This document shows, one piece after another, positions 30,225-42,374 of a stretch of 64,000 nt of DNA. The first letter of the stretch is position 1. The number at the start of each line of letters is the position of its first letter. The DNA is from Hygrocybe punicea. Lineage: Eukaryota > Basidiomycota > Agaricomycetes > Agaricales > Hygrophoraceae. Both the position numbers and the translations under genes were made by a program. The stretch is taken from assembly GCA_963556145.1 (NCBI GenBank), contig OY744471.1, positions 737,590 to 801,589 of the forward strand. Direction: 5' to 3'. The notes below the pieces were generated by a model. That model saw only the letters and a program-made list of their open reading frames with translations. It ran no database searches and was not told the DNA's origin.

Positions 30225-32619
30225 CTAAAAGTACCCAGCATTCGCAAAGTAACCTGCTGCATCAGAACGTGTGATAATGTCCGTAACCTCTAACATATCA
30301 TATAAAATTCCATCCCCCCAAGTTGCTGAATAGTAGCTTTGATGACATCTGAGAAAATGTTTGATTTTGGAGAAGGCTTCCTCAATGGGGTTCAGATCCA
30401 GAGAGTACAGCAGCAAGAACTCGATGCACACACCTAACGATGCATTAGTACAAAAAGGTGGAGCCAGAGGAGACGTACCGAAGCGCTCACAGAGCTCAGG
30501 AATCTTGTCACCCTGGTGGATCCTCACATTGTCCATGACTAAGATGCTCAGCGGTCCAGGGTATGCAGTGCACTTAGGAAGCTACTGAAGGTGTGAACAA
30601 GCAGAAAAATGTGCAGAAAGAAATGATAACTCACAACATTGAACTCCAGAAACCCCAGAAACATCTCCTTTGTCATTGAGCCCTCGACAACCTTGCTCGC
30701 AACAATGCCATCGAGCATTAGCAGTGCTTCAGTACTGGTACGATGTCCTCAAATGAATGGCTGCTTTGTCCTGCAGCGCTGGCCTCTTTTGGATCTTCCA
30801 TAACGCCGGCCAAGGGTGCGTTCATCTTTTGATGTCTCATCAATGAAACCAAGTTCCTCAGGGGCATAGTGTGCCATACAATGGATGAAGTCATAACACG
30901 CCCCCTCATTGCATTCAGATGCAATACGAAGGAGCTTCTTGCGAGATATGCCAGCATGCTCAAATTCCTGGTAGATGGTGGTATAGTGAGTGGGAATTAG
31001 TGTTGCCGCAGCTCGGCTAGCCGGTCAGCCAGCTACGCAAGCTGCAGCTACGGCTACATTAGCCGGCCATTTTTTGTCGTAGCCATAGCCGTAGCTGCAG
31101 AAACAGCTACAGCTGCGGCTCAAGCCGGCTCAAGCCGCTAGCCGCAGCTCAAGCTGACTAGCCGCAGCTCAAGCCAGCTAGTCGGTGTCGTCAATCACCG
31201 GGGGGGGGACAGTCACCATGCCATCAACCTCGCAAAGGCCATGTCCATGTCAATTGACATGACATTGCCATTTGTGAGGTGAATGGCATTGCAGACAAAG
31301 TGGGGGGACATCTGACGTAATTTGTGGGCTGCTGGAGCCGCGTCGTCCAGGTATTCCTTGCTGGATACCTCGTGAACGTCGTCCGCCCGTTAGTTGACGC
31401 GGTTCGTGCGCATTCGCGAGACGTGATGGCTTGGGGGGGTAGGGGGCTGGCAGCAGGGAAAGGGGAGAGACTCCCTGGCCCCCGCTGTTCTTGCCGGAGG
31501 CGCGTCGACCAGAGATTTCTTGCCGGATACCTCACGAACGTCGTCCGCACGTCAATTGACGCGGTCCGTGCGCGTTCGCAAGGTGTGATGGCTTGGGGGG
31601 GCTTGCAACAGGGAGAGGGGAGAGACTCCCTGCCCCCGCTGTTCTCACCCCATCCGTCGTCCTCATTGCCCTCGTTGTCACCCGCCATCGGCCACTGGGT
31701 TGGCATTGACGTGGTTGTGATCATGGTTAGCGGATGTCGATGGGAATATATGTTTGGCATGTACCTGGGCCATTAGGTGGGCGCACCACCCTCCTGGCCT
31801 AGCTCTCTGCCGTCGTTGCCTGGTTGTTGGGTTGTTGCCATGCGGGTGGTGGCAACATGGGCATTGGTCGTGGTCACGGTCGTGTCGTGGCGCCTTTCAT
31901 TGGTCCAATTTCCATGGTTCTTGCGGGATATGTGAGAGGTGGTGGGAGATGGTGGGAGATGGTGGTGGTGAGTTGTGTTGTTCGTCCTTGTCGTCGCCAG
32001 TGCTGTAAGAAAGTGAGCTGTCAGCATATTTTGAAGCCAGTCGATCTCAGCTGGCACAGATTTCAAACTCAGTTTTAAAATTATTTTGCACGCAATGTAG
32101 ATATATCATTTAATTTGAGAGCAAATACATGTACTGGACTTGCAGTAGATACACCGGCTAGCCGACTGAATAGTCACGGCTAACAGCTACAGGAAATACT
32201 GTAGCTGCAGCCATAGCTGGTTTGTAGCCTAGCCGAGCCAGTCACAAGCCAAGCCGATTTGGCGGCTTGGCTACGGCTAGTAGCCGGCTTCTAGCTGTAG
32301 CCACAGCAACACTAGTGGAAATAAAGTGATTAGTTTGGAGGAGATGGAGGAATTCATCAAGGAAGGAGGTGGGGTTGACCCGCATCAAGTGGAGGAGGTA
32401 CTGGATGTCATCCTGATGGAGATGGCGGGGTGCTCCAGAGTAGTTGGATGGATGGGTGACAACATTGCCAGTTTGTCGCCAGAGCTGAAGTATCCGGTAC
32501 CAGGTACTTTCAGATATATTACAGCACAAAAGGATGTCCTCGGTGTCGAGTAGTTGGCATTCGTACAGTCTGATGGCAGCAATCTTTACATCGCGGCTGA
32601 TATTGCGATACATGAGCAT
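30225..32619 (-). pseudogene. Tc1/mariner DDE transposase, interrupted
   Basis: The start at 32619 gives an N-terminal helix-turn-helix region (SRDVKIAAIRLYE ... ISESTWYRILQLW). The frame is cut by the hAT MITE at 30998-32314 and resumes after it (YQEFEHAGISRKKL). The catalytic parts are GFIDETSKDERTLGRRYG (first Asp), LSILVMDNVRIHQGDK (second Asp) and LDLNPIEEAFSKIKHFL (Glu). A TGA at 30749-30751 follows KQPFI, where Arg is expected, which fits CGA to TGA. An intron separates the second Asp region from the preceding exon. It is inactive by insertion and nonsense. Confidence 0.85.
30998..32314. mobile_element. Non-autonomous hAT-like element inside the mariner transposase
   Basis: The ends are TAGTGTTGCCGCAGCT (left) and AGC...CAGCAACACTA (right, inverted). 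The duplication is GTGGGAAT/GTGGAAAT (30990-30997 and 32315-32322), 7 of 8 matching. Subterminal sequence is GCTAGCCGGCTCAAGC-type words. The core has three palindromes around (G)TCAATTGAC (31228-31280, 31368-31421, 31529-31583) and the GTGGGCGCACCACCCTCCTG box (31778). There is no transposase. Confidence 0.85.
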
Positions 32620-32703
32620 GAAACCGCATGAATTTTTCTAAGTCCAAAAACTAAACAAACAAAAAAAAACCCGTGACTGTCATGCTTTATGCAAACAGCT
32701 GTA

Positions 32704-34248
32704 ATCTGAGCTCTTGTTGTGTCATTATTCACCATATGGGTTTGGCTGATGAAATATTGGTATTTCATCTGTAACTGTCTTAGCACTAATTATTTTTAGG
32801 ATATAATTACATGAGCAGCTAGCTCTGATTGAATAGATAGGTTTTCCTTCTACAACCATCCAAATCTATTCAGTATGTCATGAGATAACACATAAAATTC
32901 AGTCAAGTCCTTATATTTTCCTAATACGTCAAAAATCCGCACTGCAAAGATTTGAAACTCAGAGTCAAATGCCGTGCAGCAGCAGGCTTGCGCCACACTT
33001 AACTTTTTTCTCAGTTTCCGCATGTTTATGAAAATAGCTGTAATCAATTCAAAATTTTCCAAAAATTGTCAAGATATTGCAATCTTAAGACAAAGCGAGG
33101 TATGAGTGTGACATAAGAAATGGTCTTTGAGCAAGTGACAGGTGTGACATGGAGTCAGCACTCTGTGTCCTGCTGCCATCATCATTGCGGCTTGTTTGCT
33201 TCAGTCTCTACCCACTCTAGAATACACTTCTCTCGCTACTTGCCCTTTTCCCCTTAAAAAGCCACTAGTGGGGTGTGGGCCATTGCTTTGCATGGCAGGT
33301 TACTCGTCCCTTTTTAGTAATGAGAGAATAAGTGGATACAAATCATACAGTATTATGATGCTGCTATGATAATCAATATTTGCAAAGTTATTAATATTTC
33401 CTTTATTATTACATACTGATGCCATTCAGATACCATTCAGATACCATACTACAATGATACAGCTTTCATAATTGATTATACCCTGTTCCTTCCAATTTGT
33501 CATAATGCAATATCAGATCCCAAATTGGCATCTTTCATATCAAGTTTGCAGTGTTCATGCTGGCATATATACAACTAATTTACTACTCTATCAGTAGTCA
33601 TAGTTACTCTGTGAAAGTTTTACAGAATACATAGTAAGTATATCCAGAAACTCTAAGTATCTGAATTATTTGTCGGGTCAAGAATGCCCTCTTGTGAGTA
33701 TGGTAGAAATAAACACATGTACAATGACACCAACTGCACTTGTATTGGAACCACTTTGATAAGATCACTGGGTTTGATGATACCAGAATCAACAAGATGA
33801 CTGGTTCAGCTTGTGCACTAGCAATGCTTCCGATTCATGAAGCTGTGAAGTTGGTGACACAATGTTCTTGTGTAACAGTTTGATCAGTGTTGAACACCTG
33901 AACCAATTCCAGCACACATAATGAAGATAGGTGTGATATGCATGAATGGAATTTATGGAACAGACAGTGTCTGTTGCACTGCAATGCTGCATACTGTGTC
34001 TGGGACACTGGCCCAATGATTTACTGAAATCCATTCAGCCTGTTTTACCAGTATTGATAATGTATTAAGTATGAGGTGCATTGCAAGGATATGTAGCACT
34101 TGTACAGACCCATCCAATATACAGGTCATACTATTATGTCTACAATTGGATTGCCGAGGGTTGAAGGTGGAACATTGTATTATACCTCTTTGACAAGAAA
34201 TCACTGCTTGCATTGGGAACGATTTCAATGTGCATATTATATATGACT
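32704..34248. other. CpG-poor spacer without a gene
   Basis: The inverted partner of 28677-28703 lies at about 33044-33075. Otherwise only short frames occur; nothing else is recognised. Confidence 0.4.
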
Positions 34249-34621
34249 CACTGGATGCAAGCCATAGTATTTCAACTCAAAATATCTTGAAGTTATCTGG
34301 AAATTAATCCATGTTGCTTTAATACAACATTGTGAGAAAAGATTTAAAAACCTTCTAAATAATGTCAGTTCATTTTAAAGGAAGTGATCATAAAAGTATC
34401 TTGAGTGCTATCTTAAAAGAAATACAATTTCATAGTCTTTAAACATCTTGGTTTTCTTATAATGTCTATCATATCTTTATGATACCTATCTCAGAAATGT
34501 ACAAAAAATATGCACTAAATATGTAAATGTTCTCTGCAAATGACATGTTAAAATAATATGGATTAATTTCCAGGCAATTTCAAGATATTTTTATTAGAAA
34601 TATTATGGCTTGCATCCAGTG
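34249..34621. mobile_element. CACTG-ended MITE, 3-bp duplication
   Basis: The ends are CACTGGATGCAAGCCATA and its complement, with inverted similarity for about 70 bp (...CTGGAAATTAATCCAT). ACT flanks both sides (34246-34248, 34622-34624). A CACT start and a 3-bp duplication fit the CACTA (CMC) superfamily. There is no gene inside. Confidence 0.7.
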
Positions 34622-34659
34622 ACTGCAACACAGACACATCTGATATAATGTGTGTACAA

Positions 34660-35400
34660 TTGTGGGTGGAACTGGAATGCATCAGAAAAAAGCTGGGACA
34701 TCTACTGAACACTGACTGAAAACTTTCGACCTGTACAACGAGTAGTCAATGTTTGCATTAATGATAATTCTAATACACATTGTACATGTAGCTACACAAC
34801 AGATACATCGAATACGTTGTTCGTACAACAATTTGTGCAAGGGAAATGCCACAGATGAAGGCTGGGACATGAACCGAACACCTTACCGAACATACCGAAC
34901 ACTTTGGACCTCTTCAACAAGTAGTCAATGTTTGCCTTAATGATAATTCTAATACACATTGTACATGTAGCTACACAACAGATACATCGAATACGTTGTT
35001 CGTACAACAATTTGTGCAAGGGAAATGCCACAGATGAAGGCTGGGACATGAACCGAACACCTTACCGAACATACCGAACACTTTGGACCTCTTCAACAAG
35101 TAGTCAATGTTTGCCTTAATGATAATTCTAATACACATTGTACATGTAGCTACACAACAGATACACCGAATACGTTGTTCGTACAACTATTTGTGCAAGG
35201 GAAATGCCACAGATGAAGGCTGGGACATGAACTGAACACCTTACCAAACATACCGAACACTTTGGACCTGTTCGACAAGTAGTCAATGCTTGCATTAATA
35301 TTAATTCTAGTACACATTGTACATGTAGCTACACTACAGACACATCGAATACATTGTTCATATGACTATTTGTGCAAGGGGAATGCCCCACATGCAGGCT
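34660..35400. repeat. 179-bp tandem repeat, about four units
   Basis: Identical landmarks recur every 179 bp, for example GTAGTCAATGTTTGC at 34741, 34920, 35099 and 35278. Adjacent units are nearly identical; the last is diverged. A further partial unit lies at 36200-36280, on the other side of the 82-bp satellite. Confidence 0.85.
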
Positions 35401-36180
35401 GCAGCATCTTTGGTGTGTTTGGTGTATGTGTTCGGTGTAGTATACCTAGTCATACCGGTCGATGGACATCCACCAAACATGTACACCAAACACACCGGAT
35501 GTGTTTGGTGTAGTATACCTAGTCATATTGGATTACCAAAATCCACTGAAAATGTCAACCGAACACACCGGTTCAACATGTTCGATGTGTTCAGTGTAGT
35601 ATATCTGGTTATACCAGTGTACTGACATGCACCGAACATGTCCACCGAACATGTTCGATGTGTTCGGTGTCATATATCTGGTCATACCAGTTTACTGACC
35701 TGCACCGAACATGTCCACCAAACACTCCGAACGTGTTCAATGTGTTTGGTGCCATATATCTGGTCATACTAGTTTACTGACATGCACCGAACACGTCCAC
35801 CAAACACACCAAACATCTTCACCGAACACACCAAACATCTTCACCGAACACACCAAACATGTTCGATGTGTTCGGTGTAGTATATCAGTTTACTGACCTG
35901 CACCAAACATGTCCACCGAACACACCGAACATGTTCGATGTGTTCGGTGTTGTATATCTGGTCATTCTAGTTTACTGACATGCACCGAACATGTCCACCG
36001 AACACACCGAACATGTTCGATGTGTTCGGTGTCATATATCTGGTCATACTAGTTTACTGACATGCACCGAACATGTCCACAGAACACACTGAACATGTTC
36101 GATGTGTTCGGTGTCATATATCCGGTCACACCAGTTTACTTACATGCACTGAACATGTCCACCAAAACACCGTACAGATG
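35400..36180. repeat. ~82-bp satellite with GTGTTCGGTGT palindromes, about nine units
   Basis: The unit contains CACCGAACATGTCCACCGAA, then GAACATGTTCGATGTGTTCG, then TATATCTGGTCATACCAG. The CCGAACAC/GTGTTCGG parts can pair within a unit. Unit length is 82-83 bp between 35896 and 36061. It is inserted in, or grew out of, the 179-bp repeat. It precedes the gag-like gene by about 500 bp. Confidence 0.8.
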
Positions 36181-36279
36181 TTTGTGCAAACAACTGTGCC
36201 AGATTAAAGCTGGGACACCTACCAAACACTCACCGCACACATTTGGACCTGTGTGACAAGTGTACAATGGACACTGTTT

Positions 36280-36709
36280 GACCTCATTTCATTATCAACA
36301 ATTCTATTACACACAGTAGATGTGGCTACATGACAGATACCACTGACATATTGTTCATTCATACACAGCACATTGCATTATGAATGCATGTGATCATTAT
36401 CAGAAACCAATTGCAATTGCAATACCAACATGATATAACACTACCCATTTCCAAATTGGCTGCTGTGATCCGGCTGCCTTATTGTTCTTGCTGATTGGGA
36501 CAACAAATTCTCACACTAAACTCCGCCCAGTCACACGGTTTCATAATTATTCCCAGGGCTTCAAAATTGTTCCCACAGTTTCACAAAATTGTTCCCACGG
36601 CTTGGCAAATTAGAGTCTGACCCTGAGTTTGAGAATCCACCGTATAGAACGATTCCCTTATAGGGACTCGTAACCATTAAGCCTTCTCCTCTTCCAAATT
36701 CCCCTAAAA
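36280..36709 (+). promoter_or_regulatory. Promoter-like upstream region of the gag-like gene
   Basis: The 36370-36680 part is conserved in a second copy at 15640-16035, ending in ACGATTCCCTTATAGGGACT about 45 bp before the ATG. Conservation up to the start of the gene suggests an LTR or promoter of a retroelement. No TATA box was assigned. Confidence 0.4.
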
Positions 36710-38325
36710 ATGCCGCGGATCGAATCTGACCCCAATCTCCAGATATGCCCTGACTTCGGCTCAGATGACTTCCTCAACATCCGCAATACCATTGCCGCAG
36801 CCATGCATATCACCCCCAAACAAGCTACCCTCAACCTCGTGGCCTCCTGGTCAGCACAAAACAACACACGAAAGGCGGCTTGGGCGGCCCAAGTTGAGGC
36901 CGACCAGCTCCTCAAGGACATAGCTGCCCAGGCAGCTGCAGACGCAGAGGCAGCTGCGCAGGCCCTACAAAACAAAGAAGCTGCAGACGAGCTCAAGGAG
37001 GCAGAAAAGAAGAAACCAAAGATGCACACCTTCGGCCTGACAAAATCAATCAGCACCAACATCTTCCAATGCCCCTCAGCCTACGCCCTCGAAAGGTTCC
37101 GCAAATTTGAATACGTTGAGCTCTGGTACTTCACTCCAGAGGGCTGCAACAATGCTGCCACAACCCAATGCTCCACCGCAGACGATACATTTGGTATCAC
37201 CAAAACCGACTCCGACCTCATGGTCCTCAAACCAGTTGCCACCATCCATGCCTCTTGCAAGGCCATAAAAGATGAAGATCTCACCTGGGACCAGATGGAA
37301 ATTGGCAGCACCCTCATGCTCCGCAACCAATGCCAACTACACTGGCCCAAAATCGCCACAGACGCCCTCTCGATCTTCTGGTACAAACTCTACGCTCACG
37401 AACTCCATTCCCAACCAGACAGACAACACATCCTCCTCTTGTACCAGGCCCGGGCCCACCAGGAATGGCATGCCGCCCTTGAGCGGAAGGATGCCAGCTT
37501 CAACATCGGCCTCATCAACAAAGATCTCCTCGCCAAGATCACTTGCGAAGCCTTTTACTTGGACCACCAAGCATCCCTTCATGAGGTTAGTCTCCCTTCT
37601 TTCTGCACCTCACACCGCTCCGCTTCACACCTGCACTGCTTCACACCTGCACCGCACCACTTCGCACCCGCACCACACCGCTTTGCACCCGCACCACACC
37701 ACTTTGCACCCGCACCACACCGCTTCACACCTGCACTGCACCACACCACTAGTGTTGCCACGACTAAGACTACTAGTCAACTGGCAGTCATAGTCATAGT
37801 TGATTTTAGCTGCAACTCAGCTAGTTGCAACTATGACTATCTAGTTGACTAAAATTATATCATGTCTGTTCTGGTATTTATAAGTGATTTAACATACATT
37901 TGTTTAATTATAGTTGACTATTCTCAAGTTTAGTTGACTACAATGACCAGCTAAGCTGCAACTTTAGCTGCAACTATCAACTATGACTACTAAAATTTTG
38001 GTGTAAATAGTCTAGTCATAGTTGTGACTATGTAGTCGCGACTATGACTAGTCTAGTCGTGGCAACACTACACCGCACCCTGCCCTTGCCCTGCTTCCCT
38101 GCTTCGCACCCAGCTAACCCCCTTCCTCCCAGGGGAGATCACGGCCCCGTTCCCCACCCCCCCAGGTTTGGAACCGCCACTCTCGCTCCAGGTCACCGCC
38201 CAGGTTCCGCCAACAGTCCCCCTGTTACCACTCCCCCCCTCCCACACCGACTCATGTCTCTTATACCTAAGAAAACATGCACAGATCACAGCCCCTCACA
38301 TGCAAGCCATTCTGGCCCTGCATGA
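36710..38325 (+). CDS. Gag-like retroelement protein, with MITE in intron
   Basis: Exon 1 (36710-37585, 292 codons) is intact. It has an acidic start, an Ala/Glu/Lys-rich coiled coil (about residues 65-105), then YVELWYFTPEGCN, TADDTFGITKTDSDL and FNIGLINKDLLAKI. These match a gag-type protein I recall from agaricomycete retroelements. A donor GTTAGT follows at 37586. The intron then contains CACACC repeats and a hAT-like MITE (37750-38070). A second exon probably includes SLIPKKTCTDHSPSHASHSG and ends with the stop at 38323. Its splice acceptor is uncertain. No reverse transcriptase follows. Confidence 0.6.
37750..38070. mobile_element. Short hAT-like MITE
   Basis: The 321-bp element has ends TAGTGTTGCCACGACTA and TAGTCGTGGCAACACTA. 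The interior is made almost wholly of TAGTTGACTA/TAGTCATAGTTGCAACT words. Flanking octamers CACACCAC and CACCGCAC match at six of eight positions, in an already repetitive intron. Confidence 0.75.
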
Positions 38326-40021
38326 TAGCATCATCTACCTCACTATACATCAGGAAAACACAGGTTTACTTAATCTGACTTAATCTTGACTTAATCCGAC
38401 TTATTTCATAAATTAAGGCATTTTAGGTAGTTAAGTGATTAAGTGGAATTAAGAAGGTCCATCTACTTAATTTCACTTATTCCGTTATTTTTATAAAATT
38501 TTAGTTTCAATAAATGATTGGTACTACTACTACTACTCAAAGGGCAACAGCAGAGAGGGGAAGCAGTACATTACAAGAACCCATGCCCACTAGTATCACT
38601 TTGCCCCCCGTAATAGCAGCCTGATACAAAAATGATCAGTTGATGCCAGTGATTGCACAGAGAACTGGTGAATAAAAGAGCTTATGAGGATAGACATTTG
38701 CTGTGCCAGTGCATTTGAAGACCACGTCGAACCGTAGCGCTGTTGCTGGTATGCTGGTGTAGGTGTTGGTGCCGTGCTGGTACTGACGTGGCAACTGGCA
38801 CCGTTGCTTGTGCTAGTGCTGGCTGGCACCATCGTTGTGCCATGCTGGTACCATCAGCATGCTGTGCTGGTGCCATCGGTGTGTCATGCCGGTACTGGCA
38901 CGGATGGGATGCACAGCCAGGAGAGTCTTAAAACACGAAGCGGTGTTGATACCGTCTGCTGCCATTTCGCTGTCTTTGAGTAATTCTTCGTCTTCCTCCT
39001 TTTCAGATTTGCGGTGGCAAGCATTCTGGTCACTATTCCACATGTCAAAAGTTGAGCCTCCAGAGTTTGGATCAAAAACATTACTTAACGGGTTTTCTCC
39101 CCCTCCCTTTTGGCTTTGGCTGCATGTCCATCATGGCAGCATATTCTGGATCACGGGCTTTCTATAAGGGCTCATCAGTGTTAGTGCTCATCGTCCCTGT
39201 CGCCATCCTGGCCATGCCATTATGCTTGTCCTATTGTCGCTGTTGCAATCATTGTCGCCATGCCAGCCATCCTGGTCATTGGCCTTGCCGTCCTTGTCTT
39301 CACCATCTTTGTCCTCCACCTCGTTGTCATTGCGGAGAAAAAATAAAAATAAATGTACCAATTTCTTAAGTGCTGGGGTCGCCCAGGTTGGTATCCAGTG
39401 TGCGTCAAGGGGACAGTGTACTGTTGCTTTGGTGTTGACTTTGTTCACGTACTATGTGAAGGCACCACCCGCAGCAAAATGGGTGTCCGAAGCAATGTTT
39501 TGCTATGATCAGTCGACAAAGATATTTTTTAAAATGCTTACCTGCCCACCAGGGCCAGAGCTCCATGAGAACATCAACTCTACCAAGGCTCTTGGTATGG
39601 AAAGTGACTTGAAACGGGTGAGCCACAAGCTAATGTCGGTGTCCACTCTTATATGGTGGTCCCTCATTATTGTTGTCCTCACCGTCCTAAAAGTACGTCA
39701 ATGAGGAAGAAACTTTGGGTTGAGTTTTTACTTATGGGATGCCCTCCATTAAGCCATGCTGGTACTGGCGTAGGCACTGGTAGTGGTTCTGGCACGGGTG
39801 CAGTGTTATTGGTCAAGAGTGAACATGGACCAAACAAAGGTAAAGTATGGACTTACTTTTTTTTCGACTTCTCAGCATGACAGTAGGGACACAGACTGGC
39901 ATGGCACCAGCGCCAGCACTAGAACCGGCACAAGTACTAACTACAACTACTAGTAGCATTATACTAGTATAAAAGTTGAATTTTTATTCTTAGTTAAAAT
40001 TAAGTTCTTTTAATTTATGGT
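38326..40021. other. Low-complexity region between gag-like gene and mariner element no. 2
   Basis: ATCAGGAAAACACAGG followed by TTTACTTAATCTGACTTAAT (38349-38384) is repeated inverted at about 45466-45501. Between 38750 and 39960 are many GGTACTGGCAC/TGCCATGCTGGTACC words, as in a hAT-like subterminal array, and (TAC)n at 38520. The open frames translate repeats, and no gene is called. Confidence 0.45.
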
Positions 40022-40131
40022 TACAGCGGTTTCGGAAATCCTTGTCATGTGCCATTTTTTTTATTTAAAATAAATAATTCATGTGGCTGGACACGGAAAC
40101 TTCCACACGTACTCAACAACTCAACATTTGC

Positions 40132-41195
40132 ATGGTTTACAAGCACATCAGCAAAGATCTGAAGGAGCGTGCTCTTTGGCTCCTGGAGTATAACTACATT
40201 CCTGCTGATATCAGTAACATCTTTGGTGTCTCGGAACGAAGCCTCCAGTGCTGGAAGGCAAATCAAGCACAATATGGATCAGTAGTGCCTCCTGCCCTTG
40301 CTGTTTGTGGTCGGCCTCGCATTCTCAATGCCAACATGACACATGATTTATTCACCCTTCTTGAGGAAGGCCCTGAACTGTTTCTCGATGAGATCCAGGA
40401 GTGGCTGGCACTTGCTTATGATACAGGTATATCTCGAATGGCACTGCACAAGAACATCCACGATGCTGGCCTGACTTACAAGTTACTTCAAAAGGCAGCA
40501 GCGGAACGAGATGAGGATGCAAGGGAGGAGTGGATGGCAGAGATAGGATTGCATTTTGTGGCACGTCAACTCGTTGTGGTGGATGAGACAAGTAAGGATG
40601 ATCGTACCATCTATCGGCATTATGGTTGCACCCCTGCTGGCCATCGAGCAACAATCCAGGCCAATTTTGTGAGGGGAGAACGCTACAGCATGGTGGCTGC
40701 AATGTCATTGGATGGGTATGAGGCACTTTCAGTTGTTCCAGGATCTGTTGATGGGGAGGCTTTCTTTGATTTTATTGTGAATGACGTGGTACGTTTTATC
40801 TTCTTCCAGGTAACTCAATATCTGATTGCTTTCCAGCTTCCCAAGATGAATTCGTACCCTCAAGACAACAGTGTTCTCATTCTCGACAACTGCGCGATAC
40901 ATAAATCAACTGCTCTACATGAAGTTGTTGAAGCACAAGGCCAACTTTTGGTCTTCCTTCCCCCTTATTCGCCAGATTTCAACCCAATTGAGGAGAGTTT
41001 TAGCTGTGGTATTTGTCTCTGTCCTCGGGTCAATATATTTGACTGATTTCTTTGACAGTGAGAGTGTGGATTCGTCGCAACTGGGCTCGCATACAACACG
41101 CCGATTACCCAGAAATTGTCCTACTTGAAGCTGCACATGCTGTAACACCAGAGAAAGCAAAGGAATGGTTCATACACTCAGGATATAATGTTTGA
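40132..41195 (+). CDS. Tc1/mariner (IS630-like) DDE transposase, apparently intact
   Basis: Joining 40132-40788, 40837-41008 and 41059-41195 gives 321 residues with no internal stop. The ATG at 40132 is preferred over 40081 because the earlier one lies within the inverted repeat. The order is: helix-turn-helix (ISKDLKERALWLLE ... GVSERSLQCW), a linker, VVVDETSKDDRTIYRHYG (first Asp), SVLILDNCAIHKSTALHE (second Asp), PPYSPDFNPIEESFS (Glu), and a helical C-terminus. Both introns are short (48 and 50 nt) with GT-AG ends. It probably catalyses cut-and-paste at TA sites. It could still be active and mobilise the MITE at 44774-45448 only if the shared CAGCG end suffices. Confidence 0.9.
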
Positions 41196-42374
41196 TTCTA
41201 TGTACCCTTACAGGTTGTACTCTTGCCATTCACAGTATTCTGTATCACGAAAAAGATTCTATTTATTGTCTGTATCTATGCTACTACAAGTCCAATGAGT
41301 GGTGTGATGAAGTGATAGTAAGTATGAGTGTCTATGTATAAAAAATGCAGAACAACGAAAGAATGAAAATGAATGTCGACGAACTAATATTCAAGCCTTG
41401 GCCATACGTTTGTGCTTCTTATAGGCCTTCAATACCCACTTCCATGCTAGGGGTTTGAAGCCGGCGTCTTTGTACTCCTGCTCCATCACCTCATCTAGAT
41501 TGTCTCCCATCACAAACCCAAGCCGTTCGAGAGCTTGTTCGTCATTCTCTTGGATCCCATAGGTTTTACAGAAAGTGTGGACGTCACCAGGGATTTCAAT
41601 GGGAGAAGAAGAGCGCTCCTTGAGAGGGGGTGCATACCCATGACCAGGCATATTATACCCCGGCGTTGCCATGGCACTATGCATCGCCATTGCACCATGC
41701 ATCGCCATGTGATTGAATGTGTAAGGGTTGAAATATGGTGCATGCTGTGGAATTGGCATGGGAGTCGTCGGAGCAGCCAGCTGTGCAGCGACAACAGGCT
41801 CAGGCTGAGCATCAGTGACTGGTATGACTGTCGGCGGAGCTTTCTTGCTTTATATTTCCTGACCCTTCTTGAATAGATTCGATGCGAGCGGAATACGATC
41901 ATATGAAGCAGTTCTGGCTTTCTATAATACAATCAATATAACATATGAAAAATCCAAATTATACTCACGATTGCAGATGCCCACACTAGGCACCGAGGGC
42001 ATTCGAGGTCGAAGTGGAGATCACTTGGTCTGTGATGAAAGCACGAGATTTCGGGGTGGATGGCACAAAGACCAGGTGGATACTTGTCATTGATCTTTGC
42101 GACGATTTCTTCAAGTTCATCATCATATTTTACCCTTTTTGACGGACCACTGTCAGGTTCTTCCGCATACTCATCTTCGATAGCAATCTGTTGCGAGACA
42201 GTAGCGGACGGCCTAGATGTAGCCCAAGGCTGGAACCAGAGTTAGTACACTGTTTCATAACTCAGATAAGAACTTACCAGTGCAGGAGCACTGTCTGCCT
42301 TCGGTGGTTGCATGCGCATGATGACATAGGGTTCAGTCTTCATAAGAATTTGTTTTACCATGGAGCTGAACCCA

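Larger units (their letters stand above)
28706..32701. mobile_element. Two-gene Tc1/mariner element no. 1 (with nested hAT MITE)
   Basis: The inverted ends are about 75 bp: CAGCCGTTTGCATAAAGCAT... left, and the complement ending ...ATGCAAACAGCTG right, each with a flanking TA. An accessory gene reads rightward from just inside the left end (28799-30086). A DDE transposase reads leftward from just inside the right end (32619-30225), so the genes are convergent. A 1.3-kb hAT-like MITE is inserted in the transposase. The MITE at 4641-5442 has matching ends. Confidence 0.85.

Noticed and set aside
35400..36180. CRISPR-like array of regular repeats
   Set aside because: The repeats are contiguous 82-bp satellite units with no unique spacers, and the genome is eukaryotic.
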